Notes: generated from the letters alone by a model not told the origin. Shown: positions 16,339-24,232, numbered from the stretch's first letter. The stretch is 44,871 bases of DNA from JBGTCY01 sp041748615 (GCA_041748615.1 JBGTCY010000226.1:1-44871), one strand, 5' to 3'. Numbers and translations: made by a program.

Positions 16339-16562
16339 CACAAAAAACAAATTACAAATAAGTATTGTTGTCAAATAACATCCGCAATTTGAAGCCTGCA
16401 TTTGCAGATATTAGATTTTAGATATTAGATGCATTTAGGATTATATTGAAAATGTGTCTTGATTCTAATAACAAAAAAATAAAACTTCAAACTCCGGTAA
16501 TCAGTGCTATCGGTATCTTTTGTGTTTTGAATTTTAGAATTGAATATTATTTGTTTTTTGTG
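16339..16562. repeat. 14-bp inverted repeat pair flanking repeat copy C
   Basis: CACAAAAAACAAAT at 16339-16352 occurs as its exact reverse complement at 16549-16562, about 200 bp apart, with similar bases continuing on the outer side (CAAATCAC versus CAATTCAC). The left arm is part of a 7-bp periodic stretch (AAATCAC, AAATCAC, AAAAAAC, AAATTAC). Low complexity makes coincidence possible, but 14 exact bases bracketing another repeat is notable. Confidence 0.45.
16361..16434 (-). repeat. Interspersed repeat, copy C (inverted)
   Basis: Reverse-orientation copy of the element at 187-263 and 6888-6961. On the minus strand it reads ATGCATCTAATATCTAAAAT, CTGCA-AA-TGCAG (16407-16396), GGCTTCAAATTGCGGATG and TTATTTGACAAC. 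The mini-hairpin keeps perfect 5-bp arms while the two loop bases differ from copy B. The final ACTTCACTAA part is degraded. Confidence 0.85.
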
Positions 16563-16633
16563 AATTGTCTTTTGGTGCTTTGACCTTAAAAATGGCAACT
16601 TGTTTTAAGATTTTGTAAGCGCCAAAGCATCAT

Positions 16634-16674
16634 AATGTCTAACGTCTAACATGTCACATCTAACTTCTAATATG
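16634..16674 (+). repeat. Fragment of the interspersed repeat (TCTAA units)
   Basis: TGTCTAACGTCTAACATGTC followed by ACATCTAACTTCTAATATG resembles the TCTAA-rich left part of the element without its hairpin and right half. It runs exactly into the ATG at 16672, and it creates a spurious in-frame ATG at 16651. Confidence 0.5.
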
Positions 16675-17553
16675 ACCGAAAACAAACCCGTCTTGCTTCA
16701 TTGGGTCATCTTGGTTTTTCTGGCAATCGTGTGGGGAAGTTCTTTTATTTTAATCAAAGAAGGATTGAAAGTATTTGAAGCGCTGCAGGTCGGCAGTTTG
16801 AGGGCGTTCATTGCTTTTCTGGTACTGATTCCGTTTTTATTTTTTAAACGCTTCCGTGATTTTAAAGGCGGGCAATGGATTGCCGTCTTTTTTGTGGGAC
16901 TGCTCGGAAGTTTTTTGCCCGCGCTGCTTTTTTCATCTGCGCAAACAAGAATATCCAGCTCGATGGCAGCCATTTTGAATTCGATGACACCGCTTTCCAC
17001 GCTCGTCATCGGGGTGCTGTTTTTTAAAACCCTTTTCAATAAAATGAAAATGAGCGGAGTGATTCTTGGAATACTTGGCTCCGCGCTCATCGTCTATTTC
17101 CGAAACGGGGATGACCCGCAGGGAAACAGTTTTTGGTATGCGTTACTGGCGCTTTTGGCGGGAGTGTGTTACGCAACGGAAGCCAATATCATCAACCGTT
17201 TTCTCCAAAAAAACTCCCCGATGGGAATCACGGTGTGGTCTTTCGCGTTGGTGAGTCCAATAGCGGGGCTGATTCTTTTTTCTACCGGTGCGCATGAGGT
17301 CGAAATTGCCACACCGGAATCATGGAAAGCCTTGGGGGCGTTGCTGCTGCTCGGCATTGCGGGCACCGCGCTGGCAATGTCTTTTTTCAATTATCTCATT
17401 CAAAGTACTTCAGCGCTATTTGCTTCAACGGTCACTTACCTCATCCCGTTTGTCGCGCTGTTGTGGGGCATCGCGGATGGCGAAATCGTCAGCATCTGGG
17501 ATTGGGCGGGATTACTTTTTATTCTGACGGGAATCTATCTCACAGGAAAATGA
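16672..17553 (+). CDS. EamA/DMT superfamily transporter
   Basis: This 293-residue inner-membrane protein has about ten helices in two EamA repeats. The first opens with WVILVFLAIVWGSSFILIKEGL, the standard DMT start containing WGSSF, and the second opens with YALLALLAGVCYATEANII. Family members export amino acids, metabolites or drugs; the substrate here is unknown. ATG 16672 (MTENKPV) is chosen over ATG 16651 because the extra seven codons lie in the TCTAA repeat fragment and the shorter form matches the usual family N-terminus. It ends seven bases from the convergent SUMF1-type gene. Confidence 0.88.
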   Translation: MTENKPVLLHWVILVFLAIVWGSSFILIKEGLKVFEALQVGSLRAFIAFLVLIPFLFFKRFRDFKGGQWIAVFFVGLLGSFLPALLFSSAQTRISSSMAAILNSMTPLSTLVIGVLFFKTLFNKMKMSGVILGILGSALIVYFRNGDDPQGNSFWYALLALLAGVCYATEANIINRFLQKNSPMGITVWSFALVSPIAGLILFSTGAHEVEIATPESWKALGALLLLGIAGTALAMSFFNYLIQSTSALFASTVTYLIPFVALLWGIADGEIVSIWDWAGLLFILTGIYLTGK

Positions 17554-17560
17554 GGATTGT

Positions 17561-18379
17561 TTAACGCTCTGTCCATTTTACCTCGCACACGCAACGAAAA
17601 CCTAACCATGCGGCAGCGCTTTCGTAAGGAAAACGGTTTTCAAGCGTCACCTCCTTGTTGCGGTCGCGCCAACTGCCGCCTTTGGCAACTCCGTTTTCAG
17701 CAATCATTTCCGCCACATTGCCGAAGAGGTTGTAAATGCCGTATTCATTCGGGAAATAAGAAATGACAGGCGCTGTGATTGTAGCGTTTAGATTTCCCGG
17801 ATAATTGTAACCGGGAGGTGGAATCGAGTCGGAAATCACATTGCGCAGTTGCGTAGGCTTGTAGTTTTTCTTTTCAATCTGCTTTTCAAATTTTCCGGAA
17901 TAACCGGCTTTCGCAACCGTTTCCCATTCCGCTTCGGTGGGTAAGCGGTAATTAAAAAATACCGGTAAAATCTTTTTGCTGTATGCATTCGCACTCATCA
18001 TTTCCTGCACCCTTTCCGTTCTCCATTTACAAAATTCCACCGCTTGTTCCCAACTGATGCCGACAACGGGAAAATCATTGTATGCCGGATGGGAATGATA
18101 ATAATTAATGTAGGGTTCGCCATAAATCAACTCAGTCTTCCAGACTAAGGTATCATAGAGCGAATTCAGATATTGAGTTGAATTTTTGCCATAAAATTTT
18201 TCGTTCCATGAAACATATCCTCTCCAGTGCAGATTGGATATTTCTGTCTTGTCAAAATAAAGCGCGTCATTAATTTTCACCGTTCCGGGAGGTACGAATA
18301 ATTTTTCCGGAGGTTTGAAACCTGGCGTAAAAATGAAAAGAAGCACAATGAAAAAAAGAGAGACAGATACGGTTTTCAT
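17561..18379 (-). CDS. Exported SUMF1/formylglycine-generating-enzyme-fold protein
   Basis: This 272-residue protein has an N-terminal signal (about 1-20) without a lipobox cysteine, followed by one FGE-sulfatase domain. Recognisable parts are PPGTVKINDALYFDKTEISN, the core RLPTEAEWE (145-153), NLFGNVAEM (217-225), GGSW (234-237) and the terminal GFRCV (260-264). In Bacteroidota this fold includes the gliding/T9SS lipoproteins GldJ and GldK, and it shares their GNVAEM rather than the GNVWEW of true formylglycine enzymes. It is shorter and not lipidated, so it is a paralogue and not those genes. The pair of active-site cysteines of genuine FGE is not evident. A structural role is inferred. Confidence 0.82.
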   Translation of the reverse strand: MKTVSVSLFFIVLLFIFTPGFKPPEKLFVPPGTVKINDALYFDKTEISNLHWRGYVSWNEKFYGKNSTQYLNSLYDTLVWKTELIYGEPYINYYHSHPAYNDFPVVGISWEQAVEFCKWRTERVQEMMSANAYSKKILPVFFNYRLPTEAEWETVAKAGYSGKFEKQIEKKNYKPTQLRNVISDSIPPPGYNYPGNLNATITAPVISYFPNEYGIYNLFGNVAEMIAENGVAKGGSWRDRNKEVTLENRFPYESAAAWLGFRCVCEVKWTER

Positions 18380-18584
18380 GGCGGGTGGGTTTGTGGGTGA
18401 ACGATGTTGTTTTGATGATATTGCTTATTAATTCGACAAGAAAAATACCGGAACTGATGAATTTATCATCAGCGCAAATCATAAAAATCATAAAAAATCA
18501 GCGTTCCATCCCCTTTTACAAACTATCAAACGTCCTCCCCTGTTTCCTTCTCATCCAATAGCCTAATTTCGATTCCCTTTAATA

Positions 18585-21437
18585 ATGAAACAACCCGCCA
18601 CGCTTCCCGCCATTTCTGAAGTTGAGATTGACCGCCTGCAGGTGTTTGGGGCAAGGGTGCATAATCTCAAAAATATTGATGTCAGTCTTCCGCGCAACCG
18701 CTTTGTGGTGATAACGGGCATCAGCGGCAGCGGCAAATCTTCTCTGGCGTTTGACACGATTTATGCCGAAGGGCAAAGGCGTTACATCGAAAGTTTTTCA
18801 TCCTACGCCCGTCAGTTTCTCGGCAGCATGGAGCGCCCCGATGTGGACAAAATCACTGGACTCAGCCCGGTGATTTCCATTGAGCAGAAAACCACTAACA
18901 AAAACCCCCGCTCTACAGTCGGCACGGTGACGGAGATTTATGATTTCATCCGCCTGCTCTACGCCCGCATCGGGGAAGCCTATTCGCATGTCACCGGAAA
19001 AAAAATGGTGCGCTTCACCGAACAGCAGATTTTTAAACACATCCAGGAAAAGTTTGCAGGAAAAAAAATCGCAATTCTTGCTCCGCTCGTGCGCGGCAGA
19101 AAAGGACACTACCGCGAGTTGTTTGAAAAAATCCGCAAGCAGGGATACATCAAAGTGCGCGTGGACGGTGAGATGTTGGATGTGAAAGATAAAATGCAGG
19201 TGGACCGATACAAGATTCACGACATTGAGGTAGTGATTGACCGTTTGAGCGTGGAGGAAAAATTTGAAACGCGTTTACGCCAGTCATTAGAAACCGCGCT
19301 GAAAATGGGAAATGACTTGTGCATGTTGCTGGATTATGAAACGGATGCGATTCAGCATTTCAGTAAAAAACTGATGTGTCCCGAAAGCGGAATTGCCTAC
19401 GAGGAGCCGAACCCCAACACGTTTTCATTCAACTCGCCTTATGGCGCGTGTCCGACTTGCCGCGGGCTGGGCGCGATTTACGAGGTGAGCATGGACGCGA
19501 TGCTTCCGGATAAAAGTAAAAGCATCAACGAAGGCGCGTTTGTTCCTTTGGGCGAATCGCGCGACAATTTTGCGTTTCGCGAACTGCGCGAGCTTTCCAA
19601 AAAATACAAATTCAACTTTTCGCAGCCCGTTTCCGAAATTCCAAAAGAAGCGCTCGATACTATTCTTTTTGGCAAAAGCGGCAAGCCTGCCGAGCAGGAA
19701 GAAAGCTGGACGGGACAGTCGTTTTCCAATGAGTTTGACGGTATCGTCAACATGGTGAAACAATGTTTTTTTGAAACCTCCTCCGAAAACCTCAGAAAGT
19801 GGGCGGAAGATTTTATGGAACTGATTGACTGCCCCGAGTGTCATGGCGCGCGACTGAAAAAAGAAGCACTCAATTTCAAAGTGGCTGAAAAGAATATTGG
19901 GGATATCACACAATTTGGTATCAGCGATTTGGCGGATTGGTTTGAAAATATTGAAGACAAGTTGAGTACACGACAGGCAGCGATAGGCAAGGATATCCTC
20001 AAAGAAATCAGAATCAGAATCAAATTTTTGTTGGATGTCGGCTTGGATTATCTGACGCTCGACCGTCCCGCGAGAAGTTTGTCGGGTGGCGAGTCGCAGC
20101 GCATCAGGCTGGCAACGCAAATCGGTTCGCAGTTGCGCGGCATCACCTACATCTTGGATGAACCGAGCATTGGTTTGCATCAGCGCGACAACCACCGCCT
20201 CATCTCCGCGTTGAAGGAACTCGCGGAAATCGGCAATACCGTTATCGTGGTTGAACACGACAAAGACATCATGCTCGCTTCCGACTTTATTCTTGATATG
20301 GGACCGGGCGCGGGTTTTATGGGCGGGCACATCGTAGCTGAAGGCGAGCCGCAGTTGTTCATGGCGCAAAATTCCATGACCGCAAAATATCTGAGCGGAG
20401 AAGAAAAAATCGCGGTGCCGGAAAAGCGCAGAAAAGGAAACAAAAAATTTCTGGCATTGAAAGGCGCTACCGGACACAATCTCAAAAATGTTGACTTACA
20501 ACTGCCCCTTGGACTGATGGTGTGCGTGACAGGCGTTTCGGGCAGCGGTAAATCATCTTTGATTAATGAAACCTTATATCCGATTTTACGCAAGTATCTC
20601 TACAATTCGCGCCAGAAACCACTGCCTTACCAAAAGATTGACGGGCTGAAAAATATTGACAGCGTGATTGAAGTGGACCAGTCGCCAATCGGACGCACGC
20701 CCCGCAGCAATCCCGCCACTTATATCGGAGTGTTTTCGGACATCCGCAGCCTGTTCACGCTAGTGCCCGAAGCGAAAATTCGCGGCTACAAACCCGGACG
20801 ATTTTCTTTCAACGTGAAAGGCGGTCGCTGTGAAGAATGCGAAGGTGGCGGCATGAAGGTGATTGAAATGAATTTTTTGCCTGATGTGTTGGTGCCCTGC
20901 GAAAAATGCCAGGGCAGGCGCTTCAACCGCGAGACGCTCGAAGTGCGCTTCAAAGGCAAATCCATCAGCGATGTGCTCGAAATGCCGATTAACGAAGCGG
21001 TGGTATTTTTTGAAAACGTGCCAAGCATTCACCGCAAAATCAAAACCCTGCATGATGTCGGTCTGGGCTACATCACGCTCGGACAGCCCGCGCCCACGCT
21101 GTCGGGCGGTGAGGCGCAGCGCGTGAAGCTCGCCTCCGAGCTTTGCAAACGCGACACCGGCAACACGCTCTACATCTTGGATGAACCCACCACCGGCTTG
21201 CATTTTCAGGACATCCAGATGCTGCTCAATGTGCTGAACAAACTCGTTGACCACGGCAACACGGTACTCATCATCGAACATAATCTTGACGTCATCAAAG
21301 TAGCCGACCACCTCATTGACCTCGGTCCCGAAGGAGGCGACAAGGGCGGTGAAATCATCGCTGAAGGCACACCGGAGGAAATCGTGAAAGCGAAGCGGAG
21401 TTTCACGGGACAATTTCTCAAAGAAGAATTGAAGTGA
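18585..21437 (+). CDS. uvrA: Excinuclease ABC subunit A
   Basis: UvrA is the damage-recognition ATPase of nucleotide excision repair. This 950-residue protein has both ABC modules: Walker A GISGSGKSS (45-53) and GVSGSGKSS (650-658), signature RSLSGGESQRI and TLSGGEAQRV, and Walker B YILDEPSIGLH and YILDEPTTGLH. The C-terminal zinc module is complete (CEECEGGG, CEKCQGRRF). The N-terminal module reads CPESG (Cys265, Ser268) and CPTCRG (Cys289, Cys292), so one ligand is replaced. The ATG at 18585 follows a near-consensus TAATTTCG (18564-18571). The 147-bp gap to the SUMF1-type gene's signal region suggests divergent regulation. Confidence 0.97.
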   Translation: MKQPATLPAISEVEIDRLQVFGARVHNLKNIDVSLPRNRFVVITGISGSGKSSLAFDTIYAEGQRRYIESFSSYARQFLGSMERPDVDKITGLSPVISIEQKTTNKNPRSTVGTVTEIYDFIRLLYARIGEAYSHVTGKKMVRFTEQQIFKHIQEKFAGKKIAILAPLVRGRKGHYRELFEKIRKQGYIKVRVDGEMLDVKDKMQVDRYKIHDIEVVIDRLSVEEKFETRLRQSLETALKMGNDLCMLLDYETDAIQHFSKKLMCPESGIAYEEPNPNTFSFNSPYGACPTCRGLGAIYEVSMDAMLPDKSKSINEGAFVPLGESRDNFAFRELRELSKKYKFNFSQPVSEIPKEALDTILFGKSGKPAEQEESWTGQSFSNEFDGIVNMVKQCFFETSSENLRKWAEDFMELIDCPECHGARLKKEALNFKVAEKNIGDITQFGISDLADWFENIEDKLSTRQAAIGKDILKEIRIRIKFLLDVGLDYLTLDRPARSLSGGESQRIRLATQIGSQLRGITYILDEPSIGLHQRDNHRLISALKELAEIGNTVIVVEHDKDIMLASDFILDMGPGAGFMGGHIVAEGEPQLFMAQNSMTAKYLSGEEKIAVPEKRRKGNKKFLALKGATGHNLKNVDLQLPLGLMVCVTGVSGSGKSSLINETLYPILRKYLYNSRQKPLPYQKIDGLKNIDSVIEVDQSPIGRTPRSNPATYIGVFSDIRSLFTLVPEAKIRGYKPGRFSFNVKGGRCEECEGGGMKVIEMNFLPDVLVPCEKCQGRRFNRETLEVRFKGKSISDVLEMPINEAVVFFENVPSIHRKIKTLHDVGLGYITLGQPAPTLSGGEAQRVKLASELCKRDTGNTLYILDEPTTGLHFQDIQMLLNVLNKLVDHGNTVLIIEHNLDVIKVADHLIDLGPEGGDKGGEIIAEGTPEEIVKAKRSFTGQFLKEELK

Positions 21438-21475
21438 CGTTTTTCTAAAAAACCTCCTTACTTTCGCTGACATAT

Positions 21476-21574
21476 ACCGAGAGTAGTCGAATTTCCGAAA
21501 GAATGAGACGTACGCTCGGTTAATGCCGAAGGTTTTGCAGTTTGATTATTCGAAAACCTGACTACCTTCGGCAT
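21476..21574 (+). promoter_or_regulatory. Clustered inverted repeats in the upp leader
   Basis: Three inverted pairs overlap here. ACCGAG (21476-21481) pairs with CTCGGT (21515-21520). ATGCCGAAGGT (21523-21533) pairs perfectly with ACCTTCGGCAT (21564-21574). GTAGTC (21483-21488) pairs with GACTAC (21560-21565). In addition AGGTTTT (21530-21536) can pair with AAAACCT (21553-21559), competing with the 11-bp stem. No T tract follows, so this is not a simple terminator. It could be an RNA switch for upp, protein-binding sites, or the relic of a repeat. Confidence 0.4.
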
Positions 21575-21598
21575 AACTCAATTCAGATTTATCAGCCT

Positions 21599-22249
21599 AT
21601 GCTCATCAACCTCAGCGAAACCGATTCCATCGCCAATCAATTTGTTTCCGAATTAAGAAATATCCATGTTCAAAATGACCGCCTACGTTTTCGCAGAAAT
21701 ATGGAACGGCTCGGAGAAGTTTTTGCTTATGAAATCAGCAAAAAGCTGAAGTGGGAAGATTGTGAAATCTCCACACCGCTCGGAACTGCAAGCTGCCGGA
21801 CACTTTCCGAACAACCTGTGCTGGCAACTGTGCTGAGAGCCGGGCTGGCGCTGCATCAGGGGTTGCTGAATGTTTTTGATAATGCTGACAATGCGTTTGT
21901 GGCGGCTTACCGCAAACATCATGTGGATGGGTCATTTGTCATTCAATCGGAATATGTCACTTCGCCAACACTGACCGGTCGCGTACTCATCCTTTCCGAC
22001 CCGATGCTGGCAACCGGCTCCTCGTTGGTTGTGGCGCTCAACGCGTTGCTGAAGGAAGGTAAACCGGCACAGATTCACATCGTCACCGCCATCGCCAGCT
22101 CTGCGGGAATCGAATATGTAAAAAGACATCTGCCGCAAGCCATTATCTGGGCGGGCGCGGTGGATAGCGAACTCACTGCCAAAGCCTACATCGTTCCGGG
22201 CTTGGGAGATGCGGGTGATTTAGCGTATGGGGAGAAGTTGCAGGAGTAG
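21599..22249 (+). CDS. upp: Uracil phosphoribosyltransferase
   Basis: Upp salvages uracil with PRPP to form UMP. The 216-residue product has the type I PRTase signature ILSDPMLATGSSL (acidic Asp134 and the phosphate loop ATGSS), VLRAGLALHQGLL upstream, and the UPRTase-specific C-terminal uracil-binding region with YIVPGLGDAGDLAYG. The frame is open upstream to a TTG at 21542, but those codons run through the inverted-repeat leader. ATG 21599 gives the usual family length. Together with carA in this window it covers the salvage and de novo ends of pyrimidine supply, although they are far apart. Confidence 0.95.
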   Translation: MLINLSETDSIANQFVSELRNIHVQNDRLRFRRNMERLGEVFAYEISKKLKWEDCEISTPLGTASCRTLSEQPVLATVLRAGLALHQGLLNVFDNADNAFVAAYRKHHVDGSFVIQSEYVTSPTLTGRVLILSDPMLATGSSLVVALNALLKEGKPAQIHIVTAIASSAGIEYVKRHLPQAIIWAGAVDSELTAKAYIVPGLGDAGDLAYGEKLQE

Positions 22250-22325
22250 TGTACGCGTTGTAACACCACATTCTTGATTTGAAATTTGCTTCTCTATTAA
22301 CCACCAAAGTAAAATTTCCCCCTGC

Positions 22326-22333
22326 TATATTTG
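22326..22333 (+). promoter_or_regulatory. Bacteroidota -7 element abutting the glyS start
   Basis: TATATTTG matches TAnnTTTG exactly and is followed by CCGCC and the ATG at 22339. With the usual spacing from -7 element to first transcribed base, the mRNA would start at or next to the A of the ATG. The -33 position has no clear TTTG, so promoter strength is uncertain. Confidence 0.45.
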
Positions 22334-22338
22334 CCGCC

Positions 22339-23895
22339 ATGAGCCAACCCCAAATTCAGGAAGACCTTTTTAAAAACATCATCTCCCATTGTAAGGAGTA
22401 TGGATTTATTTTTCCCTCCAGTGAAATTTATGACGGCATGGGCGCTGTCTATGACTATGGTCCTTATGGGGTGGAGTTGAAAAACAATATCCAGCAATTC
22501 TGGTGGAAATGTATGGTGCAGTTGAATGAAAACATTACCGGGATTGATGCAGCTATTTTCATGCACCCGAAAACATGGAAAGCATCGGGACATGTGGATG
22601 CCTTCAACGACCCGCTGATTGATAATAAAGATTCCAAAAAACGCTATCGGGCTGATGTGCTGATAGAAATGGCGATGGATAAAATTCAGGCGAAGATTGA
22701 CAAGGAAGTGGAGAAAGCGCAGAAAAAGTTTGGCGAAACTTTCGACAGGGAAAAGTTTTTGGAAACCAATCCGAATGTGTTGCGCAACAAACAGAAGTTG
22801 GACGAAGTGGAAGCCCGCTTCAAAAAAGCGCTGGAGGATAACGCGCTGGATGAATTGAAACAAATCATCATTGACCTTGAAATTGCCTGCGAAGTGTCGG
22901 GTAGCCGCAACTGGACAGATGTGCGGCAGTTCAACCTCATGTTTGCCACCAAAGTAGGTTCCGTTGCGGAAGAAGCTGAAACAATTTATCTGCGCCCGGA
23001 AACCGCGCAGGGTATCTTCGTCAATTTTCTCAATGTTCAAAATACCTCTCGTCTGAAAATTCCTTTCGGCATCGCGCAGGTCGGTAAAGCTTTCCGCAAT
23101 GAAATAGTTGCCCGCCAGTTTATTTTCCGTACCCGCGAGTTTGAGCAGATGGAAATGCAGTATTTCGTGCGTCCTGGTGAAGAAATGCAGTGGTATGAAC
23201 ATTGGAAAAAGGAACGCATGAAATGGCATCGCGCTCTCGGATTTGCAGAAAGTAAACTCCGTTTTTTAGACCATCTGAAAACTGCCCACTATGCTAATGC
23301 AGCCGTGGATATTCAGTTTGAGTTTCCATTTGGATTTAAGGAGTTGGAAGGCATCCATTCGCGGACTGATTTCGACTTGCGGAATCACCAGGAGTTTTCC
23401 GGTAAAAAACTGCAATACTTCGATTCCGAATTGAATGACCGTTATACTCCTTATGTTGTTGAAACGTCAGTCGGGCTGAACCGGACGCTTCTGGCAGTGA
23501 TTTGTAATGCTTATCATGAAGAGCAATTGGAAGACGGCTCCTCACGAACGGTTTTCAAAGTAGCGCCATTCCTCGCGCCCGTCAAAGTCGCGGTGTTTCC
23601 ATTGCTGAAAAAAGACGGACTGCCCGAAAAAGCCCGGGAAATCATGGATAACCTGAAATTTGATTTTCAGTGTTTTTATGAAGAAAAAGACACCATCGGT
23701 AAACGCTATCGCAGGCAAGATGCCCTCGGCACGCCTTATTGCATCACCGTTGACCATCAAACTCTCGAAGACAACACCGTCACCATCCGCGAACGCGACA
23801 CCATGCAACAAGACCGTGTGGACATCGCCAAAGTGAATGAAATCGTGGCGGAAAAGGTGGATTGGAGGAATGCATTCTTAATTTCTCAGGGGTAA
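22339..23895 (+). CDS. glyS: Glycyl-tRNA synthetase, dimeric (alpha-2) type
   Basis: This class II aminoacyl-tRNA synthetase charges tRNA-Gly. The single 518-residue chain is of the alpha-2 type, unlike the GlyQ/GlyS tetramer of Proteobacteria. The N-terminus has the expected KNIISHCKEYGFIFPSSEIY, then YDYGPYGVELKNNI. A charged helical insert (about 112-190) precedes LRPETAQGIFVNF. Motif 2 is FRTREFEQME (263-272), motif 3 is ETSVGLNRTLLAV, and the C-terminus is an anticodon-binding domain (APVKVAVFPLLKKDGL). ATG 22339 is chosen because the upstream 20 codons cross the TATATTTG promoter element and do not match the family. Confidence 0.95.
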   Translation: MSQPQIQEDLFKNIISHCKEYGFIFPSSEIYDGMGAVYDYGPYGVELKNNIQQFWWKCMVQLNENITGIDAAIFMHPKTWKASGHVDAFNDPLIDNKDSKKRYRADVLIEMAMDKIQAKIDKEVEKAQKKFGETFDREKFLETNPNVLRNKQKLDEVEARFKKALEDNALDELKQIIIDLEIACEVSGSRNWTDVRQFNLMFATKVGSVAEEAETIYLRPETAQGIFVNFLNVQNTSRLKIPFGIAQVGKAFRNEIVARQFIFRTREFEQMEMQYFVRPGEEMQWYEHWKKERMKWHRALGFAESKLRFLDHLKTAHYANAAVDIQFEFPFGFKELEGIHSRTDFDLRNHQEFSGKKLQYFDSELNDRYTPYVVETSVGLNRTLLAVICNAYHEEQLEDGSSRTVFKVAPFLAPVKVAVFPLLKKDGLPEKAREIMDNLKFDFQCFYEEKDTIGKRYRRQDALGTPYCITVDHQTLEDNTVTIRERDTMQQDRVDIAKVNEIVAEKVDWRNAFLISQG

Positions 23896-24194
23896 TTTTT
23901 TTTTAAACAAAAAATCACTGACTGACAAATTTGGGTCGTCCCACTAAAGGCTTTCGCCCAAAACAAGATTTTTAATAGGACAATAGTGAAAAAAGAATGT
24001 ACTTGTTGGCGACTTCAGAAAGCTGAACACAAATCGCATTTAAATTCACTGTTTGAATCAAATAGCTAAAGTAATATGATGTGTTGATTCCAAAAGTTCA
24101 TTAAACATATTTTCTTTTTATGTTTAATTGATTGAAAAACACTTCAATTAATGAAGCGGAAATAATTCCTCCTGCCTTTTAAAAAAATATTCAC

Positions 24195-24220
24195 AACAGG
24201 TTTGTTTATATGTACCTGTT
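24195..24220. promoter_or_regulatory. Inverted repeat overlapping the rpsL promoter, candidate operator
   Basis: AACAGGT (24195-24201) and ACCTGTT (24214-24220) form a perfect 7-bp inverted repeat with a 12-bp centre. The centre-to-centre distance is 19 bp, about two helical turns. The left arm touches the -33 TTTG and the right arm lies in the spacer just before the -7 element. That is a position where a bound dimer would block or modulate polymerase. No regulator is known to me for this site. Confidence 0.4.
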
Positions 24221-24232
24221 TACCTAATTTTG
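24201..24232 (+). promoter_or_regulatory. Promoter of the ribosomal gene block (rpsL)
   Basis: TTTG at 24201-24204 and TAATTTTG at 24225-24232 are separated by 20 bp, matching the Bacteroidota housekeeping promoter TTTG-N19-21-TAnnTTTG at every fixed position. The predicted transcription start is near 24237-24241, leaving a leader of about 20 bases before the ATG at 24259. It is the best promoter in the window and precedes its most highly expressed genes. Confidence 0.75.

Larger units (their letters stand above)
16276..16671. other. 396-bp intergenic region filled with repeats
   Basis: Between obg and the EamA transporter no open frame, tRNA or recognised RNA gene is visible. The region is A+T-rich. 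It holds a run with rough 7-bp periodicity (16328-16362), the inverted interspersed repeat copy C (16361-16434), a 14-bp inverted repeat that brackets copy C, and a degenerate repeat fragment ending at the transporter's start codon. It looks like an accumulation site for short repeats. Confidence 0.7.

Noticed and set aside
17561..18379. Calling the SUMF1-type protein GldJ or GldK
   Set aside because: It is shorter, lacks a lipobox and is not next to other gld genes.
19425..20477. Long minus-strand open frame (350 codons) opposite uvrA
   Set aside because: It is antisense to well-conserved UvrA coding sequence, has no recognisable domain or start context, and reflects codon bias of the true gene. 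The same applies to minus-strand frames at 22297-23229 (glyS) and 25989-26867 (fusA).
21542..21598. N-terminal extension of Upp
   Set aside because: It begins with TTG and is encoded by the inverted-repeat leader; ATG 21599 gives the normal length.
23930..23972. Terminator for glyS
   Set aside because: TTTGGG/CCCAAA gives only six pairs over a 21-base loop, and the T run is displaced, so it is too weak to call.
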